From contig CAZOOK010000007.1 in the NCBI GenBank assembly GCA_964581385.1, positions 105,808-169,807 on the forward strand: 64,000 nt of DNA. The letters run 5' to 3'. A program made the position numbers and the translations under genes. This stretch comes from CAZOOK01 sp964581385 (GTDB taxonomy: Bacteria > Pseudomonadota > Gammaproteobacteria > Nevskiales > Nevskiaceae). Positions 34,797 to 44,872 of this stretch are shown here, one piece after another. The notes below the pieces were generated by a model. The model had not been told where the DNA came from, made no database searches, and saw only the letters and a list, made by a program, of their open reading frames with translations. The first letter of the stretch is position 1; every line of letters starts with the position of its first letter.

Positions 34797-36863
34797 TCAA
34801 CCGCCGACAGCGCCAATCAACCGAACCCGCTTGCTCTCCGGTACCTCGTTGTACGACAGCACATGCAAATCGGGCACGGTCTGCCGGGTAAACCGGGCGA
34901 GCAGTGGTCGTAGAGGACCGGGTACCAGCAGTACCGCCGGTTGCCCGGCGGCGGTTTGACGCTGCACCTGATCGGCTATCGATTGATGCACGCGTTCGGC
35001 CAGACCTGGCTCCAACGCAACTCCTCCGCTCGCAAGGCTGTCCTGCAACACGCGTTCCAGGGACGGCGATAAAGTGAAAGCCGGAAGTTCTGCTTCCATC
35101 CCATTGATTTCTTGAACAATCTGTCGACCAAGCGCAACGCGTACCGCACTTGCCAGGGCGACGGGATCCTGACTTTTCGGCGCTGCTTCCGCCAAAGCCT
35201 CGGCGATACCGCGCAGGTTGCGCAGCGGTACGCGATCGGCCAGAAGACTCTTCAAAACCTTCACAAAAGTCGCCATCGACAGCGATTTCGGCACCAAATC
35301 TTCGATCAGCTTCGGTGAGGTCTTGGCCACTGTGTTCAACAATTGCTGTGCTTCGTCGTGGCCAAACAATTCGGCGGAATGGTTCTGGATAAGGTGCGAC
35401 AGATGTGTGGCAATGACGGTTGCCGGATCGACCACCGTGTAACCCATCGACTGTGCGTGATCGCGCGCACCGCGCTCGATCCAGGTCGCGTCCATGCCGA
35501 ACGCCGGGTCCTTGGTGGCGACACCCTCGATGCGTCCGAGCGCGCGACCCGAGTCCAAGGCCATGAACTTGTCCGGTAGCACCTGCCCGGTCGCCAGCGG
35601 CACGCCGTTGAGCGTGACGCGATAAGTCGTCGGCACCAGTTCGAGGTTGTCGCGGATGTGGACCGGCTGGACCAGAAAGCCCAGCTCCTGCGTAAGTTTT
35701 TTGCGGACGCCCTTGATACGTGCCATCAACTCGCCGCCTTGGCGGGTGTCAACCAGCGGAATCAACCGATAACCGACTTCGAGTCCTAGTGCATCCTCGG
35801 GCGCCAGATCGTCCCAGGATAATTCCACCGGCTTGGCCGGACCGGGTGCGACTTCCTTGGGCGCCTCGGCGGGGACTGCCGGCTTCTGGCTCAAGCGCCA
35901 CGCCAACAGACCGCAAATAGCTGCCAATGACAAAAACACGACATTGGGCATACCTGGGATGAGGCCCATGATGCCCAGTGCGCCAGCCGCGATCGCCAGC
36001 GCTTTCGGCTGTCCGAACAATTGCTTGCGGAGCTGGTAGCTGATGTCCTGTGAACGCGACATGCGGGTCACCAGCATCGCCACCGAAGTCGAGAGCAACA
36101 GCGACGGCACTTGTGCGACGAGACCGTCGCCGATCGTCAGCAACGTGTAGTTCTTCAGTGCAGCAGACAGCGGCATGCCATGCTGAAGAGTGCCGATGAG
36201 AAGTCCGCCGACTATATTTATGAACAGAATCATGATGCCCGCCATCGCGTCGCCGCGGACGAATTTGCTGGCACCATCCATCGAACCGTAGAAATCGGCT
36301 TCTTCGCGGACTTCCTCGCGGCGCGCCTTGGCCTCCTCGCGCGTCAAGGAACCGGCATTCAAATCTGCGTCGATCGCCATTTGTTTGCCGGGCAAGGCGT
36401 CAAGAACAAAGCGTGCCGACACTTCCGACACGCGTTCGGCACCCTTGGTGACGACGACGAAATTGATGATGGTCAGGATCACGAAAACGACGAACCCGAC
36501 CGTGTAGTTGCCGCCGACGACGAATTCGCCGAAGGCCTGAATCACATGCCCGGCGGCATGCGTACCTTCATGTCCGTGCAATAGCACCACGCGCGCCGAC
36601 GCCACGTTCAGCGCCAGACGCAGCAAGGTCACCATCAGCAAAATCGTGGGAAAGGCCGAGAACTCGAGCGGCCGCATTACATAGATGACGGCCAGCAGGA
36701 TTACCATCGCCAACGCGATGTTGAAGGTGAACAGCAGATCGAGGACGAAGGGTGCCAAGGGCACCACCATCATCGCCAGCACCATCAGCAACAGTACCGG
36801 CGCTCCCAGCCCGCCGCGAATGAAACCGCCCAATTTTTGTAGCGGAGATTCGGTCGTTTCCAT
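34797..36863 (-). CDS. flhA: flagellar export protein FlhA
   Basis: Export-gate component of the flagellar type III system, 688 aa. Eight N-terminal membrane segments (residues about 17-330), the conserved cytoplasmic FHIPEP-type loop (TKGAERVSEVSARFVLDALPGKQ, near 138-165) and a C-terminal cytoplasmic domain of about 340 residues that forms the nonameric ring. Full length. It heads the motility block; flhB is not adjacent, its usual place being taken by an M23 peptidase gene. Confidence 0.97.
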   Translation of the reverse strand: METTESPLQKLGGFIRGGLGAPVLLLMVLAMMVVPLAPFVLDLLFTFNIALAMVILLAVIYVMRPLEFSAFPTILLMVTLLRLALNVASARVVLLHGHEGTHAAGHVIQAFGEFVVGGNYTVGFVVFVILTIINFVVVTKGAERVSEVSARFVLDALPGKQMAIDADLNAGSLTREEAKARREEVREEADFYGSMDGASKFVRGDAMAGIMILFINIVGGLLIGTLQHGMPLSAALKNYTLLTIGDGLVAQVPSLLLSTSVAMLVTRMSRSQDISYQLRKQLFGQPKALAIAAGALGIMGLIPGMPNVVFLSLAAICGLLAWRLSQKPAVPAEAPKEVAPGPAKPVELSWDDLAPEDALGLEVGYRLIPLVDTRQGGELMARIKGVRKKLTQELGFLVQPVHIRDNLELVPTTYRVTLNGVPLATGQVLPDKFMALDSGRALGRIEGVATKDPAFGMDATWIERGARDHAQSMGYTVVDPATVIATHLSHLIQNHSAELFGHDEAQQLLNTVAKTSPKLIEDLVPKSLSMATFVKVLKSLLADRVPLRNLRGIAEALAEAAPKSQDPVALASAVRVALGRQIVQEINGMEAELPAFTLSPSLERVLQDSLASGGVALEPGLAERVHQSIADQVQRQTAAGQPAVLLVPGPLRPLLARFTRQTVPDLHVLSYNEVPESKRVRLIGAVGG

Positions 36864-36938
36864 GACCGGGCATTACAAGTTCTGTTCCCGCCTCGATACG
36901 GAGATCAGCGCCTAAGTCTTATCGGCCGGCGCAAACCT

Positions 36939-37790
36939 TTATGGAGATGGGGCGGACAGGGCCAGCACGGTCTGCGGATCGACATGTGCGCCGAACCAGT
37001 AAACGCCCCAATGCAAGTGCGGTCCGGTCGCGCGTCCGGTCATGCCGGACTCGGCAATGACCTGTCCTTGTTTGACGGTCATGCCTTCGCGCACCAGCAG
37101 CTTCGACAGATGCACGAGTATCGACGACACACCGTGGCCGTGATCGATGATCAGCGTGCCGCCGGTGAAATACAGATCGGGTCGCGCGAGACTGACAACA
37201 CCGCCGGCTGGCGCCGCGACCGGTGTACCGGTCGGCACCGCGACATCGATGCCATAGTGCGGCTGTTTCGGGGTGCCATTAAGGATGCGCTGGCTGCCGA
37301 ACGTACCGGACAAGCGACCCTTGACCGGCCATACGAATGTCCCGGCAAAGTCGCTGTGCTCGCTGTCGCGCGCTTCGGCCGCCTTGATCGTCCCGGCCTC
37401 GGCCGCAATGCGTTTCATCGCCGCCGCCGGCGGATTCACTTTCGATGGCGGCAGGCCTTCGATGCGCTGAATTTCCCAGTCGCGCGCGACCACCGTGTGA
37501 TGCTCGACTACCGCTGTCTGGCCCGGCAGCTGCACGCTCAGCATGACGTCGGACTTCTCGTCGCGATCGAGACCGAATACGAACCAGCCTTCAGGTGATA
37601 CGCGCAGATTGCGGCCTTCAAAAACGACAGAAGCCCGCGGCTCGGTTTTGCCGATCAGCAATGCACCCTGCCGCCATTCACCGCGAAGGGCATATGCAGC
37701 GGCGTCCGGCGCACTGGTGGCAACGGCTTGCGTTACAAGTGCCGCGAACGTTGAAGTGATGAATACCCGCCGCGGCACGCTGAAAAACAT
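36939..37790 (-). CDS. secreted M23 family metallopeptidase
   Basis: 283 aa. Sec-type signal (VFITSTFAALVTQAVATSA), an N-terminal beta domain (VVFEGRNLRVSPEGWFVFGLDRD), then a C-terminal LytM/M23 domain with zinc ligands H178 and D182 (HYGIDV) and H258/H260 (GPHLHWG), so it is probably an active peptidoglycan endopeptidase. The ATG overlaps the thrS stop by one base (TGATG); longer starts lie inside thrS in another frame. It could open the wall for envelope machinery such as the flagellum, but that is inferred from position only. Confidence 0.92.
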   Translation of the reverse strand: MFFSVPRRVFITSTFAALVTQAVATSAPDAAAYALRGEWRQGALLIGKTEPRASVVFEGRNLRVSPEGWFVFGLDRDEKSDVMLSVQLPGQTAVVEHHTVVARDWEIQRIEGLPPSKVNPPAAAMKRIAAEAGTIKAAEARDSEHSDFAGTFVWPVKGRLSGTFGSQRILNGTPKQPHYGIDVAVPTGTPVAAPAGGVVSLARPDLYFTGGTLIIDHGHGVSSILVHLSKLLVREGMTVKQGQVIAESGMTGRATGPHLHWGVYWFGAHVDPQTVLALSAPSP

Positions 37791-39709
37791 CACGCCAGCG
37801 AAGCTTCCGCGGCGAGTTTTCCAATCGCTTCTGTCAGCGGCAGCGTTTCCTGCCGGTCGGAGCCGAGCCGGCGCAAGGTGACGGTGCGCTCCTCGGCTTC
37901 TTTGCGTCCGACGACGGCGATCACCGGAATCTTCTGCAACGAATGCTCGCGGATCTTGTAGTTGATCTTCTCGTTGCGCAGATCGGTTTCGGCCCGCACA
38001 TTCGCCTTGGTAAGTGCCACGGAGACTTCGAGCGCATAGGCGTCGGCGTCCGACACAATCGGCGCAACAACCACCTGCACCGGCGATAGCCATAGCGGCA
38101 GCGAACCCGCGTGATGCTCGACCAGAATGCCGGTAAAACGCTCCAGCGAGCCGAACATTGCGCGATGCAGCATCACCGGCACGTGTTTGGCACTGTCCTC
38201 GCCCACGTACTCGGAGCCGAGACGGCCCGGCAGGTTGAAATCGACCTGCAGAGTTCCGCACTGCCAGTCGCGGCCGATCGCGTCGCGGAGCACGAACTCG
38301 AGTTTGGGTCCGTAGAACGCGCCTTCGCCCGGAAATAGAGTGAACGGGATATTCAGGCTGTTCAGCGCCTCTGCGAGTGCCGCTTCGGCCTTATCCCACA
38401 GTTCGTCGGAACCGATGCGCTTTTCCGGACGCGTGGACAGCTTGATGCGCACGTCCTCGAAACCGAAGTCCTTATATATGCCGAGAATCAGGGTCGTCAC
38501 CGCGATCGACTCAGAAAGCAGCTGATCGGGCATGCAGAAGATATGTGCGTCGTCCTGCGTGAAGCTGCGCACGCGCAGCAGACCATGCAGTGCACCGCTC
38601 GGCTCGAAGCGATGCACCTTGCCGAACTCGCAGATGCGCAGCGGCAGTTCCTTGTACGAACGTAGGCCCTGATTGAAGATCTGCACGTGGCCGGGACAGT
38701 TCATCGGCTTCATGCACAGTGTGCGTTCCTCGTCACGCTCGGTGACGAACATGTTTTCGCCATAGTTCGCCCAGTGGCCGGAACGCTCCCACAGCTTGCG
38801 ATCCATCATGTCCGGCGTGTTGACCTCGTGATAGCCAGCCTCCTTCTGCTTGCGGCGCATGTACGCAATCAAGGCTTGGAACATGGTCCAGCCTTTTGGA
38901 TGCCAGAATACCGAGCCCGGCGCTTCCTCCTGGAAGTGGTACAGATCGAGCTGGCGGCCGAGGCGGCGGTGATCGCGCTTCTCGGCTTCTTCGAGCATCG
39001 TCAGATGGGATTTCAGCTCATCGTCGGTCGCGAACGCGAGACCATAGATGCGCTGCAGTTGCGCATTGTTCTTGTCGCCGCGCCAATACGCGCCGGACAC
39101 CTTGGTCAGCTTGAACGCGGTGCCGAGCTTGCCGGTGGACGGCAGATGCGGACCCATGCACAGATCCAGCCACTGATCGCCCTGCCGGTAGATCGAGATT
39201 TCCTGGTCGGCACCGATGCCTTCCTCGATCCACATCGCTTTGTAAGTTTCGCCGTGCTCGCGGAACCACTTCACCGCTTTCTCGCGCTCCCACACTTCGC
39301 GCTTGATCGGCAGATCGCGTTTGACGATTTCGCGCATGCGCGCCTCGATCTTTTCCAGATCGGTCTCGGTGAACGGCTCGTCGCGTACAAAGTCGTAATA
39401 GAAGCCCGTCTCGGTCGACGGACCGAAGGTGATTTGGGTACCCGGAAATATTTCCTGTACCGCCTGAGCCATCACGTGTGCGGCATCATGGCGGATCACT
39501 TCCAGCGCTTCGGGCTTATCGCGCGTTACTAGCTCGAGTCTGACATTGCGCTCGATTGGACGCGTCAGGTCCCACAGTTTGCCGTCGACTTTCGCGACGA
39601 CGGATTTCTTCGCCAGACCGGGGCTGATGCCCTGAGCAATGGCGAGCGCGGTCGGCGGCGCATCAAAGGATTTCTTGTTGCCGTCCGGAAACGTGATTTC
39701 GATTGGCAT
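37790..39709 (-). CDS. thrS: threonine-tRNA ligase
   Basis: 639 aa: TGS domain (residues 1-60), editing domain with HDAAHVMAQAVQ near 72, class II catalytic core with the zinc Cys in MKPMNCPGHVQIF near 335, and anticodon-binding domain from about 540. Normal length and start (MPIEITFPDG). The usual Gammaproteobacterial neighbours infC, rpmI, rplT, pheST do not follow; instead an M23 peptidase is translationally coupled. That rearrangement is unusual. Confidence 0.98.
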   Translation of the reverse strand: MPIEITFPDGNKKSFDAPPTALAIAQGISPGLAKKSVVAKVDGKLWDLTRPIERNVRLELVTRDKPEALEVIRHDAAHVMAQAVQEIFPGTQITFGPSTETGFYYDFVRDEPFTETDLEKIEARMREIVKRDLPIKREVWEREKAVKWFREHGETYKAMWIEEGIGADQEISIYRQGDQWLDLCMGPHLPSTGKLGTAFKLTKVSGAYWRGDKNNAQLQRIYGLAFATDDELKSHLTMLEEAEKRDHRRLGRQLDLYHFQEEAPGSVFWHPKGWTMFQALIAYMRRKQKEAGYHEVNTPDMMDRKLWERSGHWANYGENMFVTERDEERTLCMKPMNCPGHVQIFNQGLRSYKELPLRICEFGKVHRFEPSGALHGLLRVRSFTQDDAHIFCMPDQLLSESIAVTTLILGIYKDFGFEDVRIKLSTRPEKRIGSDELWDKAEAALAEALNSLNIPFTLFPGEGAFYGPKLEFVLRDAIGRDWQCGTLQVDFNLPGRLGSEYVGEDSAKHVPVMLHRAMFGSLERFTGILVEHHAGSLPLWLSPVQVVVAPIVSDADAYALEVSVALTKANVRAETDLRNEKINYKIREHSLQKIPVIAVVGRKEAEERTVTLRRLGSDRQETLPLTEAIGKLAAEASLA

Positions 39710-39886
39710 GGGGGTATCGAATGCTAAGGTTATTCATGACCGCGCAGACGAGCTTGCCCGGTGCCATGAAACGGCCGAAAACGGTTCTGGCGGCGCCCCT
39801 CAATCGGCGAGCGCGGTCATCGCCTGAGGCGCAGAAGTATACCCGGTTGGGAATGCCATCCGGCGGTTGATGAGTAATGCACTCCG

Positions 39887-40255
39887 CTATGCCCCGCCGC
39901 CCAGTAGCCATGCGAAAGCGTCGGCTCTGCTGCAGAAATGCCGCACATTCACGCCGCGATTGACCGCGACGTTTTCGATGAATCGGGATTCTTCCTGCGG
40001 AACAGGTTCGACGACTGACACCTTCACATTGTCAGGGAAATGCAGGGAAAGAGATGACGCGAAGTGGAACAACTCGGTCATGGACGCCTTTGGAACGGCA
40101 TCGACAAGGTCGATAAAGAGTCTTTTGCACGGATAGGTTTTCATCATTTCTGCCACCGATGCCCTGCCCGCTTCCATTTCCGCGAGATCCATATCGCCGG
40201 CGTGCGTCACCTGTATATAGGCACCATCGCTCCCGGGTTTCACGGTGAATGTCAT
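39887..40255 (-). CDS. STAS/SpoIIAA-like small protein
   Basis: 122-residue soluble protein with an alternating alpha/beta pattern (IQVTHAGDMDLAEMEAG, CKRLFIDLVDAVPKASM, NVKVSVVEP) like SpoIIAA/STAS-like folds. I cannot place it in a named family. It lies upstream of thrS on the same strand (177-base gap holding the probable thrS promoter) and 39 bases after the 64-aa protein gene. Coding bias matches neighbours. Confidence 0.7.
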   Translation of the reverse strand: MTFTVKPGSDGAYIQVTHAGDMDLAEMEAGRASVAEMMKTYPCKRLFIDLVDAVPKASMTELFHFASSLSLHFPDNVKVSVVEPVPQEESRFIENVAVNRGVNVRHFCSRADAFAWLLGGGA

Positions 40256-40294
40256 CGAAGTCTCCTCGCAACATACCCCGCAGTCGGCGTTCCC

Positions 40295-40489
40295 TCACAC
40301 GTCGTAGCGGGACGGGATCCATTCACGGATGAATTCGTCTTCGTCCATCAGCAACAAGCGGTTTACATCAATTTCGTAGGGATCCGCGTCATAGTTTATT
40401 GCGCGGATGATCACGCGGCGTCCGCCATCCACCGGTTCCAGTTCACAGCCCTGAAGCAATGCGGCGCGGATGGCTTCGTGTAAGGTCAT
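40295..40489 (-). CDS. small conserved-looking protein, 64 aa
   Basis: A 64-residue acidic protein beginning MTLHEAIRAALLQGC and ending EFIREWIPSRYDV. Its ATG overlaps the gltX stop by 4 bases, strong support for translation. No family recognised and no membrane segment or cysteine motif. It is probably expressed with gltX and perhaps with the STAS-like gene downstream. Confidence 0.65.
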   Translation of the reverse strand: MTLHEAIRAALLQGCELEPVDGGRRVIIRAINYDADPYEIDVNRLLLMDEDEFIREWIPSRYDV

Positions 40490-41934
40490 GCGCTGCGATG
40501 CTGCCGGATCCAGGCGATGGCTTCGTGCAGCCGCGCCAGCGTGCGTTCGCGACCGAGCAGCGCCAGCGTCTGATCGATCGGCGGCGAGATCGCCATGCCG
40601 GCGACGGCAACGCGAATCGGCTGTGCGATATCGCCAAGTTTGCGATCGAATCGTGCCGCGACAGCAGCCGGAATCGGGCCGAGAAACTCACGCGTCCAAT
40701 CTACTTCCTCAACGGCGTCGAGCGCTTCGACCACGGCATGCAGGATCTCCACTGCGCCCGTAGTCAGATGCTTTGCCGAATCCTTCTCGTTGTAGCCTTC
40801 TAGCTTGGCAAAGAAGAATCGCGACTTTTCCGCCATCTCGACGAGTGTGCGGCAGCGCTCACGCTGTGCCTCGATCACTGCCGTCAGATCGGGACCGTTC
40901 TGAGGATTCAAACCGATTTGCCGCAGGTGCCAATCGAACTCCGGAACCACGATCGCGGGATCGACTACTTTCAGATACTGGTGGTTGACCCAGTACGCTT
41001 TTTCCATATCGAAGCGCGCGGGTGACGCCGAAACATGATCGAAGCCGAACGCCGCCATCATTTCCTCACGCGTGAACAGTTCCTGATCGCCGTGGCTCCA
41101 GCCGAGGCGCACGAGGTAATTCAGCATCGCTTCCGGCAGAAAGCCCATCGCCCGGTATTCCATGACGCCGAGCGCGCCATGACGCTTCGATAATTTCTGT
41201 CCGTCGCTGCCAAGGATCATCGATACGTGCGCATACGCCGGCGGCAGCGCGCCCAGCGCTTTCAAGATGTTGATCTGGCGCGGTGTGTTGTTGACATGGT
41301 CGTCGCCACGAATCACGTGCGTGATGCCCATGTCCATATCGTCAACGACGACACAGAAGTTGTAGGTCGGCGCGCCGTCGGCGCGCGCAATAATGAGATC
41401 GTCCAGTTCACGGTTGTCGAAAATGATCGTGCCTTTGATGAGATCGTCGAGCACGACTTCGCCGACTTCCGGATTCTTGAAGCGCACCACCGGCGGCACG
41501 CCGTCCGGCGGTTTCGGTAGTGTCTTGCCCGGCTCGGGACGCCAGCGGCCGTCGTAGCGCGGCTTTTCCTTGCGCGCTTGTTGCTCGGCGCGCATGGCGT
41601 CGAGTTCTTCCTTGGAGCAAAAGCAGTGATAAGCCGTTCCTGCCGCGAGCATCCGCTGGATCACTTCTTTATAGCGACCGAAGCGTTGCGTCTGAAACAC
41701 CGGCGGTTCGACATCCGACTTCAGGCCCAGCCAGTTCATACCGTCGAAAATCGCCTGCACTGCCTCGTCGGTCGAGCGCTCGCGGTCCGTATCCTCGATG
41801 CGCAGCAGAAAAGTCCCGCCGTGGCGTTTGGCGTACAGATAAGAAAACAGCGCAGTGCGCGCACCGCCGATGTGAAGGAAACCGGTCGGGCTCGGCGCGA
41901 AACGGGTGACAACCTTCGAGGAGTTGGCGGACAT
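40486..41934 (-). CDS. gltX: glutamate-tRNA ligase
   Basis: Class I synthetase, 482 aa. HIGH-type motif in RFAPSPTGFLHIGGARTA near residue 12, zinc-region cysteines around YHCFCSKEEL near 102 and KMSKS-type DGQKLSKRHG near 249. Typical of bacterial GluRS. It starts 181 bases from the divergent lipoprotein gene at 42116. Whether it is discriminating or also charges tRNA-Gln cannot be told from the sequence alone. Confidence 0.97.
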   Translation of the reverse strand: MSANSSKVVTRFAPSPTGFLHIGGARTALFSYLYAKRHGGTFLLRIEDTDRERSTDEAVQAIFDGMNWLGLKSDVEPPVFQTQRFGRYKEVIQRMLAAGTAYHCFCSKEELDAMRAEQQARKEKPRYDGRWRPEPGKTLPKPPDGVPPVVRFKNPEVGEVVLDDLIKGTIIFDNRELDDLIIARADGAPTYNFCVVVDDMDMGITHVIRGDDHVNNTPRQINILKALGALPPAYAHVSMILGSDGQKLSKRHGALGVMEYRAMGFLPEAMLNYLVRLGWSHGDQELFTREEMMAAFGFDHVSASPARFDMEKAYWVNHQYLKVVDPAIVVPEFDWHLRQIGLNPQNGPDLTAVIEAQRERCRTLVEMAEKSRFFFAKLEGYNEKDSAKHLTTGAVEILHAVVEALDAVEEVDWTREFLGPIPAAVAARFDRKLGDIAQPIRVAVAGMAISPPIDQTLALLGRERTLARLHEAIAWIRQHRSA

Positions 41935-42115
41935 TATCCGTGAGGCGTGGGGGGTCGGAGCGGGATTTTAGCAGTTGCGCCCGGCCTTTCCCGTAATTTC
42001 CATACCTTCGTGCGACTGGCAACGATGCACGTCTGAAAGGTCATTTTCGGTGGCGATCCGGAATTGTTCAGCCGCCATTAACGCCGCCGCACCCGCCGCG
42101 GAGTATTCTCCTGAC

Positions 42116-42532
42116 ATGATTAATCCGCGTCTCATCCGCCTTGTCGCAGTGATCTTCGCGATGCCCGCGTGGTTCAGCGGTTGCGTCACCGCACCTGCAC
42201 AACCGGGCACGGAAGCACCGATCTATTCTCCCTACGAGTGCTGCGGACCTTATTACTGGCAACCTTGGTACGGCTACTATGGTTCGTACGGGTACAGCCC
42301 TTACTTCGCCTATCCGTACTATTACTACTACGCGCCTCCTTACAAGCCGCGACCACCGCAACCGGGACCAGCCCCCGTACCAAGGCCGCCCCCACATAAC
42401 CCGGGACCGGTGCCAAAGGGGCAAGGACAGGGGCAGTTGCCCCGCCCGTCACCACATCAATTCTTTGATTCCAATCCATCGCAACCGCGGCCGCCGCCAA
42501 TCAGCGGCGGGCGCCGCTGGCCGACACAGTAG
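42116..42532 (+). CDS. Pro/Tyr-rich lipoprotein
   Basis: 138 aa. Signal with lipobox WFSGC (Cys near residue 21), then a Tyr/Gly/Trp-rich patch (YYWQPWYGYYGSYGYS) and a Pro-rich low-complexity tail of about 70 residues. ATG 42116 is chosen because upstream codons do not look coding and the lipoprotein signal starts here; GGAG lies 12 bases upstream. Likely an outer-membrane lipoprotein with a disordered periplasmic or surface tail. Function unknown. Confidence 0.72.
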   Translation: MINPRLIRLVAVIFAMPAWFSGCVTAPAQPGTEAPIYSPYECCGPYYWQPWYGYYGSYGYSPYFAYPYYYYYAPPYKPRPPQPGPAPVPRPPPHNPGPVPKGQGQGQLPRPSPHQFFDSNPSQPRPPPISGGRRWPTQ

Positions 42533-42590
42533 ACCGGAATTTATGGGTTAAACTGCGCACCCGCATTGTTGCCGTTTTCTGCCGTCGATC

Positions 42591-43067
42591 ATGAATACCG
42601 AGGTCCGTTTCTCCAAGCGCGTTTCCATCGAACAAGTCGAGGAAGGTCACGATTTGGCGCCGAAGTTCGACGAACACGGCCTCATTCCTTGTGTCACCAC
42701 TGCCGCCAACACTGGCGAAGTACTGATGCTGGGCTACATGAATGAGGAAGCGCTGAAGAAAACAATTGAAACTGGAGAAGCACACTACTGGTCCCGGTCG
42801 CGCAAGGTGCTGTGGCACAAGGGCGCGACCAGCGGTCTCGTACAAAAAGTCGTCGAACTGCGCATCGACGACGATCAGGACGCAGTATGGCTGCGCGTTG
42901 AGATCCCCGGCGATGCCAGCTGCCATGTCGGCTACCGCTCCTGCTTCTACCGCTCGGTGCCGCTCGGTCAAGGTGATTTCAACCGTACCTTAAAGTTCGA
43001 AGAAAACGAAAAAACCTTTGATCCGAACAAGGTTTACGGCGACGCACCGAATCCGACTCAGCTTTAA
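42591..43067 (+). CDS. hisI: phosphoribosyl-AMP cyclohydrolase
   Basis: Opens the adenine ring of phosphoribosyl-AMP in histidine synthesis. 158 aa with HYWSRSRKVLWHKGATSG near residue 65 and the zinc-ligand cysteines in DASCHVGYRSCFYR near 105. It lacks the C-terminal HisE domain that is fused in enteric HisIE. It stands alone, with no other his gene nearby. The C-terminal 30 residues are longer than usual. Confidence 0.95.
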   Translation: MNTEVRFSKRVSIEQVEEGHDLAPKFDEHGLIPCVTTAANTGEVLMLGYMNEEALKKTIETGEAHYWSRSRKVLWHKGATSGLVQKVVELRIDDDQDAVWLRVEIPGDASCHVGYRSCFYRSVPLGQGDFNRTLKFEENEKTFDPNKVYGDAPNPTQL

Positions 43068-43252
43068 GGAGCCCTCGGCTTCATCTTTCAACGGAGTATG
43101 TGGATCTCCTGATTTTTTCGTTCTATCCGACGGCTGCGCAAGCCTTGTCCGATGCAACTAACTCGATCAGATGAGGAAACAGTGAAATCCAGCCACTAGG
43201 GTAAACAGCGTCTTTCAGAACGCACTATAAAAATAACTGGGGGGAACTTGTG

Positions 43253-44872
43253 ATGCGCATAGGGATGGCTGTTGGTTTGTGGGCGGGTATTTCGTGCGGC
43301 CTGACGCTGACCGACTCATTTTGTAATCCGGCGTCGGCCGCCGTTGAACCCGCCAGCAAAGATTTTTCCATCGTAAAGACAGACAGCGGCTCGCTGAAAG
43401 GCGGCATTTATAAAGGCTACCGGCGCTTCGTCGGAATTCCCTATGCTGCACCGCCGGTCGGTGATCTGCGCTTTGTCGCACCGCAGCCAGTGAAATCGTG
43501 GCATGGCGTCCGTAAGGCGACTCATTTGGGCTACTCCTGTCCGCAAGCCGCCGATCCCAGCCTCTTCCTGTTCGGCAGTACCCACGAGGATTGTCTCTAC
43601 CTCAACGTCTACACCCCGTATCCGCTCTCGGGTAAACCGCTGCCTGTGATGATCTGGATCCACGGCGGCGGTTTCGTGACCGGCACCGGCGCCGATTATC
43701 TTCCCAGTAATTTCTCGATCAAAGGCAACGTGATCATTGTCACGATCAACTACCGGCTGGGCCCGTTCGGGTTCCTCGCGCATCCGGCGTTGACTGCCGA
43801 ATCGGAGGGTGCATCAGGCAACTACGGCCTTCTCGATCAGCAGGCAGCGATCGGCTGGGTGCAGCATAACGCACGTGCGTTCGGCGGCGATTCCCACAAC
43901 ATCACCATTTTTGGTGAATCGGCGGGCGGAGCCAGTGTCTGCTCGCATCTCGCCTCGCCGGCCATGGCTGGACAATTCCAACGGGCAATCATTGAGAGCG
44001 GACCCTGCACGGCACCAATGACGCAATCGCTGCAGGCAGCCGAAACCGTCGGGCAAAGCATCGCCAGTCAGAACGGCTGTCCGACAACCGCCGATCCGGC
44101 GGCAGCCGACTGTCTGCGGCAACTGCCGGTCAGTGCGCTACTGGCCGCTGAAGGCAGTGTGAGCCTGACCAGTTCCGTTCCGTTTATGCCTGCCTACGGT
44201 GGTTCCATCCTGCCGCTTAACCCGGGCGTAGCCATCGCCACCGGCCAATACAACCGCGTGCCCGTGATACAGGGAACGAATCATGACGAAGGCCGCATCG
44301 TCTCCGCGCTCAGCTTCGACCTGGCAGGCGGCCCTCTGAGCAGCGATCAATATCCATCCGTGATTCAAGGCGCCTACGCCAGCAACGGACCGGCTGTGCT
44401 CGCCCAGTATCCATTGAGCGCTTTTGATTCGCCCGACTTAGCCTTTGCCGCGGCAGTCACAGATTCATTCTTCTCGTGCCCGGCATTAAGCACCGATCAA
44501 TCGTTGATACAGCAAAACAACGTTATCTATGCCTATGAATTTGCCGACGAGACCGCACCGAGCTTCTTACCATCCGATGGAGTGAGCTTCCCGATGGGTG
44601 CCTTCCACGGTGCTGAGGTCGGCTATCTATTCAGCAATCCGCTGCAGCATTTGAATTGGACGCAGAAAACCCTGTCGGATCAAATGATCGGCTACTGGTC
44701 GCACTTCGCCAAAACCGGAAACCCGAATTACTTCGGTGCGCCAAACTGGCCACAGTTCGATCCAAGTCTGAATAACTTCCTGTCCCTGGTCCCAGAGGCG
44801 ACGCGAGTCACAACCGGATTTGTGTCGTTTCACCAATGCGCATTCTGGACGGGGTTGCCGCAGCAGCAGTAA
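43253..44872 (+). CDS. secreted carboxylesterase type B
   Basis: 539 aa alpha/beta-hydrolase. Signal peptide (MRIGMAVGLWAGISCGLTL), carboxylesterase B signature HEDCLYLNVY near 111, oxyanion HGGG at 137-140, nucleophile S223 in FGESAGGAS, and a later Glu/His pair (GTNHDEGRI, AFHGAEVGYLF). Likely hydrolyses esters in the periplasm or outside; substrate unknown. ATG 43253 follows GGGGGGAA with 6-base spacing. Monocistronic. Confidence 0.92.
   Translation: MRIGMAVGLWAGISCGLTLTDSFCNPASAAVEPASKDFSIVKTDSGSLKGGIYKGYRRFVGIPYAAPPVGDLRFVAPQPVKSWHGVRKATHLGYSCPQAADPSLFLFGSTHEDCLYLNVYTPYPLSGKPLPVMIWIHGGGFVTGTGADYLPSNFSIKGNVIIVTINYRLGPFGFLAHPALTAESEGASGNYGLLDQQAAIGWVQHNARAFGGDSHNITIFGESAGGASVCSHLASPAMAGQFQRAIIESGPCTAPMTQSLQAAETVGQSIASQNGCPTTADPAAADCLRQLPVSALLAAEGSVSLTSSVPFMPAYGGSILPLNPGVAIATGQYNRVPVIQGTNHDEGRIVSALSFDLAGGPLSSDQYPSVIQGAYASNGPAVLAQYPLSAFDSPDLAFAAAVTDSFFSCPALSTDQSLIQQNNVIYAYEFADETAPSFLPSDGVSFPMGAFHGAEVGYLFSNPLQHLNWTQKTLSDQMIGYWSHFAKTGNPNYFGAPNWPQFDPSLNNFLSLVPEATRVTTGFVSFHQCAFWTGLPQQQ

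Noticed and set aside
36919..36941. Sigma-28-like site upstream of flhA (GCCGATAA with TAAA)
   Set aside because: The -10 is perfect but the TAAA is only 11 bases away instead of 15, and flhA is usually under sigma-54 or FleQ-type control.
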